Positions 15,963 to 22,770 of a DNA stretch of 28,243 bases are shown one piece after another; within the stretch, counting starts at the first letter, position 1; every line of letters starts with the position of its first letter. Made by a program: the position numbers and the translations under genes. The stretch spans positions 1 to 28,243 of the forward strand of contig JACKAX010000038.1 of assembly GCA_020634875.1 (NCBI GenBank), written 5' to 3'. Under the pieces are notes generated by a model. The model saw nothing but the letters and a program-made list of their open reading frames with translations, did not search any database and was not told where the DNA came from. This DNA comes from Anaerolineales bacterium (GTDB lineage: Bacteria; Chloroflexota; Anaerolineae; Anaerolineales; JABWBV01).

Positions 15963-16208
15963 TTATGAGGTTACTGCTTGTTCCGGTAACATCCCTTCGA
16001 GAATGATCTCCAACGCCATCGTATGACTGCACACGCCACGCGTACGGAAAAAGTCACAATTACAATCCCAAATTCCATCCTCAAGTCGAACCGTATGATC
16101 GTTATTCGTACCTTCAAAAGTTACAACCAAAGAATTCACATGAATCCGCTCACGTTCAGCGGCATACCGTTTGGCTTTTTCGATTTTACCGATCATTCCA
16201 GAATCCAT
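15963..16208 (-). CDS. Small stand-alone SWIM zinc-finger protein
   Basis: An 81-residue protein carrying the SWIM pattern CxCx(8)CxH: C49, C51, C60 and H62 in DCNCDFFRTRGVCSHTMALE. Residues 1-25 are a charged helix, and 26-45 look like the strand pair that precedes SWIM fingers. SWIM domains bind DNA or protein partners and usually occur in larger proteins such as SWI2/SNF2 helicases or MULE transposases; here the finger is nearly the whole protein. TAAGGAG supports the start. A terminator-like hairpin with a U-rich tail lies directly upstream of that site. The partner is unknown. Confidence 0.8.
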   Translation of the reverse strand: MDSGMIGKIEKAKRYAAERERIHVNSLVVTFEGTNNDHTVRLEDGIWDCNCDFFRTRGVCSHTMALEIILEGMLPEQAVTS

Positions 16209-16236
16209 TTTAGATACTCCTTAAAAAGAAAATAAA

Positions 16237-16263
16237 AAGGACACGCGCGCCGCGCATGTCCTT
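16237..16263 (-). terminator. Hairpin with U-tract directly upstream of the SWIM gene
   Basis: AAGGACA / TGTCCTT arms pair perfectly around a GC-rich inner part (GCGC...GCGC). On the minus strand the next bases are TTTTTATTTTCTTTTT and then AAGGAG of the SWIM gene. It could end the upstream 104-residue gene's transcript or attenuate the SWIM gene. Confidence 0.7.
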
Positions 16264-16395
16264 CAAAGAATTGTTTGACCTATGTATGCTCTTACAGGCA
16301 TAGTGGAAAAGCTCCATCAAAAAGGGGAATTCAAAGCTGACTTCATTGTACTACGCTTTGAGCAAAATGCGAGTCCTATTTTTACCTAGAGACCG

Positions 16396-16710
16396 CTAAA
16401 CCACAGGTACGCCCTCTAATTTATCTTTTTCTGCTTGCCCATCCCCTGTCACCAATACTTGTTTACCACCGCGTTCGATCAATTTCACCTGTGGGCCAAG
16501 CTTAAACGTACTCGCTTCAAACTCGATCCGCTCCCCAGCCACCACTTGTTTTCCAGCCTGCAACATTTCGACCAAATTTGGGCGCTTGACCAGTTGCCAA
16601 TCCGAGTAGGTTGGTCCGCGGCGTTGAAACATCCGCACCCATTCTACCTGTCCGTTGGCATCATACCGGACACCTTCTACAACACCATCTGGCGCTTTTT
16701 TACCAAACAT
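16396..16710 (-). CDS. Unknown 104-residue protein
   Basis: Start chosen at ATG 16710 with AGGAG 8 bases upstream; the frame is open 18 codons further but only through a terminator hairpin. The product is soluble and mildly basic, with predicted beta-strands around GVVEGVRYDANGQVEWVRMF and a middle segment RRGPTYSDWQLVKRPNLVEML, then QVVAGERIEFEASTFKL. Many Val, Gln and Lys residues and no Cys pairs or membrane segments are visible. I do not recognise the family. It lies between tRNA-Pro and the SWIM gene on the same strand, and its start sits just after a very strong hairpin. Confidence 0.65.
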   Translation of the reverse strand: MFGKKAPDGVVEGVRYDANGQVEWVRMFQRRGPTYSDWQLVKRPNLVEMLQAGKQVVAGERIEFEASTFKLGPQVKLIERGGKQVLVTGDGQAEKDKLEGVPVV

Positions 16711-16730
16711 TTTGCTACTCCTAAATTTTG

Positions 16731-16786
16731 AAAAAATAAAAGGGGTTGGCGGGTGTCGGTACACCGGCCAACCCCTTTTATTTTTT
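16731..16786 (-). terminator. Exceptionally long terminator hairpin after tRNA-Pro
   Basis: Arms of 20 bases (16731-16750 and 16767-16786) are perfectly complementary, with AAAAGGGGTTGGC as the GC core. The loop itself holds a 5-bp hairpin, GGTGT-CGGT-ACACC. On the minus strand it follows the tRNA and ends 21 bases before the ATG at 16710, with the T-run leading into AGGAG. Confidence 0.88.
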
Positions 16787-16824
16787 CCGGCTTCGCATAA
16801 TTTCCGGGAAACTCGACTATCTAG

Positions 16825-16897
16825 TCGGGGTGCGCGGACTCGAACCGCGGACCTCCGCGTCCCAAACGCGGCGCGCTACCAACTGCGCCACACCCCG
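16825..16897 (-). tRNA. tRNA-Pro (anticodon UGG)
   Basis: The minus strand folds into a complete 73-base cloverleaf: acceptor CGGGGTG/CACCCCG, D-arm GCGC-AGTTGGTA-GCGC, anticodon stem CCGCG with loop TTTGGGA (anticodon TGG), five-base variable region AGGTC, T-arm CGCGG-TTCGAGT-CCGCG and discriminator A. The C1-G72 pair is typical of bacterial tRNA-Pro. The 3' CCA is not encoded. The T54 position follows the usual GG-TTCGA pattern. Confidence 0.97.
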
Positions 16898-16910
16898 AAA
16901 CCGAACGCCA

Positions 16911-16939
16911 GTATAATGCCACTCACTTTACCCCGTCAA
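16911..16939 (-). promoter_or_regulatory. Sigma-70-type promoter of tRNA-Pro
   Basis: Minus-strand TTGACG (16939-16934) and TTATAC (16916-16911) are spaced by 17 bases. The start would fall about 7 bases before the tRNA 5' end. The same TATA core reads TATAAT on the plus strand (16912-16917) and may also serve the divergent methyltransferase gene. Confidence 0.75.
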
Positions 16940-16953
16940 GATATTCACTACGT

Positions 16954-17745
16954 ATGTACGCTAATCCCCTGCCTCCCCTCGACCCCATCCTCTACCACGC
17001 CCACCATCTTCTACGCGCCGACGATGTTCCCTTCTGGCAAACCCTGGCCCACACCTACCCCGGCCCATTACTCGAACTCGGCTGTGGTACCGGACGCATC
17101 CTTCTCCCACTTGCGGAAACCGGACAAACCCTTGCCGGGTTGGACTCTGATCCCCAAATGCTCGCCTACTTCCGCACTCAGTTGCCCCCTCAAGGCTACC
17201 CAAATCTGACCCTCCACCAGGGCGATATGCGCGCTTTTAACCTTCCCCAACGGTTTGACCTCATCATCCTGCCATGCAACACCTTCAGCACCTTTCCCGC
17301 CCCAGACCGGGAACAGATCGCCCAAATCGTTGCCCGCCACTTGAACCCCAGTGGCCTGTTCGCTGTCAGCTTTCCCAACCCCGAAATGCTCGCCAGCCTG
17401 GAACCCTCCAGCCCCTTCGACCTGGAAGACACCTTCCCCCACCCGGAAACCAGGTATCCGATTGAAGTCTTCAGCCAATGGGACAAGTCTAGCGAGTCCT
17501 CCATATATGGGGAAACTGATCTACTGACCTTTACTTGGCGCTACGATCACCGTTTTCCTAACGGAAACACCCTCAGCCAGCTCGCCACCACTCACCACTA
17601 CCTCGACTCCCCTGAAATGTACCTAGACAACCTTCAGCAAGCTGGACTGATGCCCCTTCATCTTTATGGCGACTACCAGTTCATGCCCTTCGACCCAGAC
17701 GAATCCACCTATCTGATCGTCGTAGCTCAAAAACAATCCGGATAA
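16954..17745 (+). CDS. Class I SAM-dependent methyltransferase
   Basis: A 263-residue protein with a Rossmann methyltransferase core: motif I LLELGCGTGRIL (39-50), acidic motif II end GLDSDP (D64), motif III GDMRAF (about 90-95) and motif IV FDLIILPCNTF. The C-terminal half, about 150-263, has SFPNPEML and later beta-rich segments as in Methyltransf_11/25 relatives. The substrate is unknown. It diverges from the tRNA-Pro gene. No Shine-Dalgarno is visible; a weak -10 (TATTCA) 6 bases before the ATG would give a leaderless mRNA. The coiled-coil membrane gene follows after 63 bases with its own -10. Confidence 0.85.
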   Translation: MYANPLPPLDPILYHAHHLLRADDVPFWQTLAHTYPGPLLELGCGTGRILLPLAETGQTLAGLDSDPQMLAYFRTQLPPQGYPNLTLHQGDMRAFNLPQRFDLIILPCNTFSTFPAPDREQIAQIVARHLNPSGLFAVSFPNPEMLASLEPSSPFDLEDTFPHPETRYPIEVFSQWDKSSESSIYGETDLLTFTWRYDHRFPNGNTLSQLATTHHYLDSPEMYLDNLQQAGLMPLHLYGDYQFMPFDPDESTYLIVVAQKQSG

Positions 17746-17753
17746 CTGCCCTG

Positions 17754-17762
17754 TGTTACAAT
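17754..17762 (+). promoter_or_regulatory. Extended -10 of the coiled-coil membrane gene
   Basis: TGTTACAAT matches TGnTAnnAT and lies about 46 bases before ATG 17809. CGGAG then provides a ribosome site 7 bases before the ATG. Confidence 0.45.
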
Positions 17763-17808
17763 CCCTTCGATCCCCCTCTGAGAAAATTTTCTTTCACGGA
17801 GCTTTCCC

Positions 17809-18483
17809 ATGCAAGACGAATCAAAACCACCCATCTCCCCTACCCCCGCTAAACCCGCTGTCTCCCTCTCTGAGACCGATAAAAAAACCGCCCCCAAATT
17901 TTCTCCCGATGCCGTTTCCCGCGACGAAAGCAAATTTCAGCAATGGACGCGAAGCTTTCTTCGTTGGGCCGGGCTTACCCTTATCATCTTTGGATTAGGT
18001 GCTTTAGCAGCGATTTTTCTCTTTTACGTACCTAAATCAAACGCCCTCAAACAGGCAAATCAAGACTTGGCTACCGCTGAAGCCAAAATTACCGAACTTC
18101 AAAGTCAAATTACAGGCTTAGAAAATCAGATCGCCGGACTTTCCACCCTCGAAGAAACGAACCAAACCTTGCAAGGCGAACTCGATCAGGCAAACACCCA
18201 CATTCATCTTCTCATCGCCCTGGCAGATGTCCGTACTGCCCAAGCCGCTCTAGCCGAGGGAAACCTCGACACAGCAAAAACACAACTCGAACAAACCGCC
18301 ATTTCCCTTACTGCCATGCAAAAACTTCTTGCCAGCGAACAAGCCTCCTCCGTCACTGGTATGCTCTCTCGGCTTGAACTCGCCCAGGGGGAATTGGATA
18401 ACGCCTTCGCTGCTCAATCGGATCTGGAAGTGTTAGCGGTTAATTTGTTGGATTTGGAAAAAGCCTTATTTGACATGCCCTGA
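17809..18483 (+). CDS. Single-pass membrane protein with extracytoplasmic coiled coil
   Basis: A 224-residue protein. The first ~45 residues are Pro/Ser/Lys-rich and cytoplasmic, followed by one membrane helix (about 52-74, WAGLTLIIFGLGALAAIF). Next comes a coiled coil (about 78-130) rich in Ala, Leu, Gln and Glu, such as LATAEAKITELQSQITGLEN. Residues 130-224 form further helices resembling a tetratricopeptide-like or four-helix segment (ADVRTAQAALAEGNLDTAKTQLEQT). The layout recalls HemX-like and other scaffold proteins, but no family is certain. A possible envelope or division role is inference. A strong terminator follows. Confidence 0.72.
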   Translation: MQDESKPPISPTPAKPAVSLSETDKKTAPKFSPDAVSRDESKFQQWTRSFLRWAGLTLIIFGLGALAAIFLFYVPKSNALKQANQDLATAEAKITELQSQITGLENQIAGLSTLEETNQTLQGELDQANTHIHLLIALADVRTAQAALAEGNLDTAKTQLEQTAISLTAMQKLLASEQASSVTGMLSRLELAQGELDNAFAAQSDLEVLAVNLLDLEKALFDMP

Positions 18484-18496
18484 CTTCCCTATTAAC

Positions 18497-18540
18497 AAAA
18501 AGACGGGAGAAGCGATCTAGATCGCTTCTCCTGTCTTTTT
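18497..18540. terminator. Bidirectional terminator between convergent genes
   Basis: A 22-bp inverted repeat centred on AGCGATCT|AGATCGCT, with A-run and T-run ends and one G-U pair. It separates the coiled-coil gene (plus) from the membrane gene ending at 18553 (minus). Confidence 0.93.
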
Positions 18541-18552
18541 AAGGCACCTTTC

Positions 18553-19140
18553 TCAAACTTCCTCAGCCACACGCGGGTGCCGTAACAACCAGATCATCAC
18601 TGCCCCAGTCGCCGCTCCACTCAACACCCCCACAAAGGGAAAGGCAATTATTTGCACAGATTCTGGGCTTGCCAGCAAAGCCATCGCCCCCGCCCAAACA
18701 ACTGTGCTCAGTCCTACCCACCATGCCGCCTTTTGAACATAAGCCCGCAAGAGCCACCATTGCGGCAAACTAGAAAAAAAGCCCAATACGGCCCCTGTCA
18801 AGCCAAAACCCCAGGCTTCGCGAATCTTCAAACCAAACACAAGAAGAATTGCTACACTCCATCCCCCCATCGTAACCAAAACCCACCAATGCACCCACCT
18901 TTTTACCGCCAAACTTTCCAAGGGACGAAACAAAAACCAATGATTCACCCCGAAAAACGCCCCGAACAAGGCTCCAGCCACCCCCCATCCCAACAAGGAA
19001 AAGACCCCCTGCGTCAACGCATCCAAAACGATGCCTAACAACCATAGCAAGGCCATTCCCACGATCCATGCAACCGAATTGACCAGAACCCACATGCTCC
19101 AAAAAGCCCATCCCAGATATTTCTTTGGTTGTTCATCCAT
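18553..19140 (-). CDS. Polytopic membrane protein, unknown function
   Basis: A 195-residue protein that is almost wholly hydrophobic, with about six membrane segments. Many Trp and Gly residues lie at segment ends. One motif, LPQWWLLRAYVQKAAWWVG followed by STVVWAGAMALL, is closely echoed in the membrane protein at 21947-22699 (QWRVLRKYQAEAYWWLV, SLVLWMVGATL), so the two belong to one family. An earlier FFGVNHWFLFRPL unit looks like a degenerate internal copy of the same QW-x2-LR motif. AAGGATC precedes the ATG. No catalytic motif is visible. Confidence 0.75.
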   Translation of the reverse strand: MDEQPKKYLGWAFWSMWVLVNSVAWIVGMALLWLLGIVLDALTQGVFSLLGWGVAGALFGAFFGVNHWFLFRPLESLAVKRWVHWWVLVTMGGWSVAILLVFGLKIREAWGFGLTGAVLGFFSSLPQWWLLRAYVQKAAWWVGLSTVVWAGAMALLASPESVQIIAFPFVGVLSGAATGAVMIWLLRHPRVAEEV

Positions 19141-19240
19141 AATGATCCTTTTTAGGAAGTTCCGCGGCTAAAAAAAGGAACTATCCCTTTATCCGCTAAT
19201 TTTACTTTCCCATGCCCAAAATAGGGAGAAACCAAATAAC

Positions 19241-20479
19241 CTAAGAAACCGCCGAGGCTTCCTGTCGCCCCACTAACCACCAACCCACCGCCCCAAGTGG
19301 GATCAGCGAAAGCACTGCTCCTACGATCCCGGTCGCGGCATACCCGGCGGATGCAAAAATCATCCCGCTGACCACGCTCCCCACCGCGGTGACCAGCCCG
19401 ATCAGCAAATCGTTCACCCCCTGGGTTTTCGCTCGTTCCGCGGGGGACAGTTCATCCGCCAGCATCGCCGACCCGCCGACGTAGGTGAAATTCCAGCCGA
19501 GGCCCAATAGAAAGAGAGAGAACGAGAGCGGAAAAAGATCGGGGGACAACGGCGCGAGGGCACACGCCGCGAGCAGCACGCCTGACCCGGTCAAAATGAC
19601 AGGGGCGCGTCCCCATCGGTCCACCAACCGCCCGGACAAAATCGAAAAGGCAAACATCCCCAACGTATGGGCGGAGAACACGAGCGAAATCGCGTCTAGT
19701 CCGTGGGCGTGATCGGTCATGTACAGGCTGGTGATCCCCATCAACATCACCATGATAACCTGCCCCATCACTGTGACCGAAATGGCAACCGCCACAGTCG
19801 GGGTGAGCAAAATCTGGCGGAGTGAGCGTGTAACCCCTTCGTTGATGCCTTTTTCGGGATACAACACAGCGATTTCCTGCGCGACCTTGCGCGGTTCCGG
19901 GCGCAAAAATCCCAGGATGATAAAAGTACAGATCACGAAAACCACAAACGTGATGCCAAACGGTCCCACCAACTCATCCAATCCCGCATGTGCCGCCAGT
20001 TTTCCCGCTGGCCCAACCAGCAACGGCCCCAACACCGATCCCACCGTCCCGCCCAAGACGATGTACGAAATCGCCTTTCCACGATTTTCCGGGGGATGGA
20101 CTTCGGCGGCAGTGAACCGGCTCATTTGCATCGCGGCCCGCGCCACGCCGAACAACACCAACCCTGCCAGAAATATGTAAAAGCTGGAAACCAGCATCCC
20201 CGCGATACAGACCACCCCGCCAAAAATCCCCGCCGCGTACCCCAACCCCAATCCCCAACGCCGCCCCAATCGATCCATTGCAAGCCCAATCCCCAACGAG
20301 GCCAACGCCACCCCGACTTGATTCACCGCGGAGGGCACGCCAGCAAGCGAGGCATTCCCACTCAGGCGGGTTCCGATAATGGTATTGACAGCGGCAGTGG
20401 CGACAAAAGCCGCGGAGGCCAGGCTTTGGGCGAGGAACAAGGTGAGGGTGAGATTGCGGGCGACTTTTGGATGGTTCAT
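19241..20479 (-). CDS. Major facilitator superfamily transporter
   Basis: A 412-residue protein with about twelve hydrophobic segments. MFS loop motifs are visible: AMDRLGRRWGLGLG after helix 2 (motif A) and SGRLVDRWGRAPVIL after helix 8, plus VLGGTVGSVLGPLLVGP in helix 5 (motif C-like, common in drug exporters). The family exports or imports small molecules by proton coupling; the substrate is unknown, with a drug or metabolite exporter most likely. It follows the Dam-type methylase by 10 bases with no clear ribosome site, so it is probably the last gene of that operon. No terminator hairpin was found after it. Confidence 0.88.
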   Translation of the reverse strand: MNHPKVARNLTLTLFLAQSLASAAFVATAAVNTIIGTRLSGNASLAGVPSAVNQVGVALASLGIGLAMDRLGRRWGLGLGYAAGIFGGVVCIAGMLVSSFYIFLAGLVLFGVARAAMQMSRFTAAEVHPPENRGKAISYIVLGGTVGSVLGPLLVGPAGKLAAHAGLDELVGPFGITFVVFVICTFIILGFLRPEPRKVAQEIAVLYPEKGINEGVTRSLRQILLTPTVAVAISVTVMGQVIMVMLMGITSLYMTDHAHGLDAISLVFSAHTLGMFAFSILSGRLVDRWGRAPVILTGSGVLLAACALAPLSPDLFPLSFSLFLLGLGWNFTYVGGSAMLADELSPAERAKTQGVNDLLIGLVTAVGSVVSGMIFASAGYAATGIVGAVLSLIPLGAVGWWLVGRQEASAVS

Positions 20480-20489
20480 AAATAGAGGG

Positions 20490-21416
20490 TTAGTAGTTCA
20501 CAATCAACAGTTCGTGGATGGGGCCTCGGCCTTCGGGTTTGCTGTTGATCATGCGCGTGGCGGGGACACGGTGGATGGTGAAGCCAGTGTACAGATCGTC
20601 AAAGAAGTTATCGTCGGGGTTTTCGTTGTGGGGATCGGAGTTACTCAACATGAGTTTGGCCCCTGCCGCGTGCAGGGAGCGGTAAAACGCGGCGAGGCGT
20701 TGCTGCTCGGCGTCGGCAAACGGTTGGGCGGCGTAGGCGGTGAAACTGGAGGTTTTGTTGAGGGGGCGGTACGGCGGATCGAAGTAGAGAAACGTTTGGG
20801 GGGTGACGTATGTCCGGCAGGTTTCAAAATCGCCCCAGAAAATTTTGGCACGTTGGAGCACTTCACCGACGGCATTCAAATTGTCGGCGTCGCAAATGGT
20901 CGGGTTTTTGTATGAGCCAAAAGGGACGTTGAAGCCGCCTTTGGAATTGACGCGGAACAGGCCGTTGTAACATGTCCGGTTGAGGAAGATGAGTTGGGCG
21001 GTGCGTTTGACCGCGGCGAGGCCGGGGCGGTCGGTTTCAAAATCTACGTGGTCTTTGGTTTCGTTGAAGGCACGGCGCAGGTTGTAGTAGAAGATTTTTT
21101 GATCTTCGGAGGGAAGTTGGTAGTAATCGGTTTGCAGGTCGCGGAGCCGGTCTACCACGTCGGTGCAACGGGTTTTGAGGGCGCGGTAGGCGAGGATCAG
21201 TTCTTCGTTGCGGTCGAAGAGATACAGTTCGGCGAGGGGATAGTGCCCGGCGAGGTGGAAAAAGACCGCGCCACTGCCCGCGAACGGTTCGATGTAGCGA
21301 GTAACCGCGCCCGTTTCGAGTTCGGCGGGCAAACGGGATCGGATGGCGTCGAGGAGCTGAGTTTTGCCCCCGGCCCATTTGAGGAAAGGTCGTGCTTTAG
21401 GATGGCCGTTTTTCAT
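20490..21416 (-). CDS. dam: Dam-type (D12 class) adenine-specific DNA methyltransferase
   Basis: A 308-residue N6-adenine methylase of the alpha class. Motif X FLKWAGGKTQLL (11-22) and motif I EPFAGSGAVF (43-52) bind SAM; motif IV DPPY (213-216) is catalytic. LNRTCYNGLFRVNSKGGFNVPFGSYKN is the central segment shared by Dam, DpnM and MboI-type methylases, so GATC is a reasonable but unproven target. It starts 15 bases after a PD-(D/E)XK-like gene and is followed closely by an MFS gene. Enzymes of this class can be orphan housekeeping methylases or the protecting half of a type II restriction system; the neighbour makes the second option worth testing. Confidence 0.9.
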   Translation of the reverse strand: MKNGHPKARPFLKWAGGKTQLLDAIRSRLPAELETGAVTRYIEPFAGSGAVFFHLAGHYPLAELYLFDRNEELILAYRALKTRCTDVVDRLRDLQTDYYQLPSEDQKIFYYNLRRAFNETKDHVDFETDRPGLAAVKRTAQLIFLNRTCYNGLFRVNSKGGFNVPFGSYKNPTICDADNLNAVGEVLQRAKIFWGDFETCRTYVTPQTFLYFDPPYRPLNKTSSFTAYAAQPFADAEQQRLAAFYRSLHAAGAKLMLSNSDPHNENPDDNFFDDLYTGFTIHRVPATRMINSKPEGRGPIHELLIVNY

Positions 21417-21431
21417 ATTGCTTACAGGTTC

Positions 21432-21950
21432 TCAAAACACTAGCCCGGGCGGGATCGTTGCGACCCACACGCCTTTGACTTCCTGGGACACGAGGCTGAC
21501 AGGGACCAGACGCCCGACCGTGGTGTAAAACCCGTTGCGGACTGGGGTCGTCGTCTTACGTTCGGGGAACTGATCTTGCCGGGGGAGGAACCACGCGCGG
21601 GTGGCGGGCATCGGTAAAATGGCGAGGCGGCGGGTTTCCGTAAAATAATAGAAGAACAAATCCGCTTCGGTGTAGAGAAAACATCCGGGGGTGCCTTTTT
21701 CCTGATTGCTGTGGGTTTCAAAAAAGTAGTTTCCCGTGTGGTGGCCGAGGCGGTCGGCTTTAATTTCAATTTTGTAGCGCGCTTTTTCGGTCAGCCAGAG
21801 CAAATCCACGTCGGCCTTTTGGTAGGCGGGGTCGTCTTCAACGTTGTGGACATCGAGGGTTTCGGGGCGGGTCCACAGCCAGGCTTGCAATTCGACCGCC
21901 GCGTGGTGCGCGGCGGGGAAGGTATTGGTCACGGCATACTGGCGACTCAT
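21432..21950 (-). CDS. PD-(D/E)XK-like nuclease-fold protein
   Basis: A 172-residue protein from ATG 21950, whose ATGA overlaps the stop of the upstream membrane gene; the longer open frame is Arg/Gly/Asp-rich overlap and unlikely. Residues 47-64 read as a restriction-fold core: ADVDLLW (D47/D49), then YKIEIKAD with E62 and K64, giving D-x12-E-x-K. After it come TGNYFFETHSN and PGCFLYTEADLFFYYF, a block seen in small uncharacterised endonuclease-fold proteins of phages and plasmids. It may cut DNA or be an inactive binder. Its position directly before a Dam-type methylase suggests a cognate pair. No target-recognition domain is evident, and the size is small for a type II enzyme. Confidence 0.6.
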   Translation of the reverse strand: MSRQYAVTNTFPAAHHAAVELQAWLWTRPETLDVHNVEDDPAYQKADVDLLWLTEKARYKIEIKADRLGHHTGNYFFETHSNQEKGTPGCFLYTEADLFFYYFTETRRLAILPMPATRAWFLPRQDQFPERKTTTPVRNGFYTTVGRLVPVSLVSQEVKGVWVATIPPGLVF

Positions 21951-22699
21951 GCGGCCTCTTTCGCGGGGTGGTCTAGCAGGGCGGTCATCACCTTCCCGGC
22001 GAGAGTCCCCCACAACGCCCCGACGATGCTCCACATCCCAACCTGGGCGAGCACAAAAGGCCGTAATATCGCAACATTTCGTATCCCCAACCCGCGCCGG
22101 ATCACAAACCCGAGCAAATTGCCCCCCCACTGGGCGATCCGTTGCCCCCACAAATGATTGAGTGTGGCCCCCACCATCCACAAAACCAAACTAAGCACCA
22201 GCCACCAATATGCTTCTGCTTGATACTTGCGTAGCACACGCCATTGCATCGTCCCCATCACCACACCAATCAATAATCCGGAGTCTTCCAGCCACTTAAG
22301 CAAACGGGGGTCGGGGTCGAGGAGGATTGCTAACAGATTGAGGGCAACCATCGTGAGATAAGCGAGGGCAGCTCCGGCGAGGCTCGCTACCAACCATTCT
22401 CTGCTCCAGGCAACCCGCCCGCGTAAAACCCACGCTTGTCCCACCCCAACACACATTCCCACCGCCGCGCTTACCCCTGTGGTAGTGACAATGTAAAGAG
22501 GCAGGCTCAAAATAACTTCACCCAGACCTTGATCGGGGATGAAAGTGTGCATAAAGTTGGTTAATACTCTGGCGCCTATCAGCCCAAAGCGCGCGGTGTA
22601 CCAGCTTAAAAACATACCTGCGATCAAAGCCAGGATGGAAGCAAGGGTCCAGTCGCGCAAAAAATGTTCGGAATCAAAAGTGTGAGAGGTTTCAGTCAT
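21947..22699 (-). CDS. Polytopic membrane protein, first gene of nuclease-methylase operon
   Basis: A 250-residue protein with about six membrane segments. It shares the QWRVLRKYQAEAYWWLV plus SLVLWMVG motif with the protein at 18553-19140, and VGQAWVLRGRVAWSREWLVAS is a second, internal copy of the same QAW-LR unit. CGGAG lies 7-8 bases before the ATG. Its stop overlaps the nuclease-like gene's start by 4 bases (ATGA), so the two are translationally coupled. No known family name could be assigned. A membrane partner for the nuclease is a possible role but is inference. Confidence 0.75.
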   Translation of the reverse strand: MTETSHTFDSEHFLRDWTLASILALIAGMFLSWYTARFGLIGARVLTNFMHTFIPDQGLGEVILSLPLYIVTTTGVSAAVGMCVGVGQAWVLRGRVAWSREWLVASLAGAALAYLTMVALNLLAILLDPDPRLLKWLEDSGLLIGVVMGTMQWRVLRKYQAEAYWWLVLSLVLWMVGATLNHLWGQRIAQWGGNLLGFVIRRGLGIRNVAILRPFVLAQVGMWSIVGALWGTLAGKVMTALLDHPAKEAA

Positions 22700-22735
22700 T
22701 GAATAGCTCCGCCCGTGAAGTTTACTACAATTTGC

Positions 22736-22764
22736 TTGCCCTACTCACCTAGGGAGTATATACT
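22736..22764 (+). promoter_or_regulatory. Promoter of the DUF429 gene, leaderless
   Basis: TTGCCC (22736-22741) and TATACT (22759-22764) are spaced by 17 bases. The start is predicted at 22770-22771, on the ATG itself. AGGGAG is more than 10 bases upstream of the ATG and would lie outside the mRNA. Confidence 0.55.
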
Positions 22765-22770
22765 TGAGTT

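Noticed and set aside
21951..22181. N-terminal extension of the nuclease-like protein
   Set aside because: It overlaps the coding part of the membrane gene and is low-complexity Arg/Gly/Asp sequence; the ATGA overlap at 21950 is the better start.
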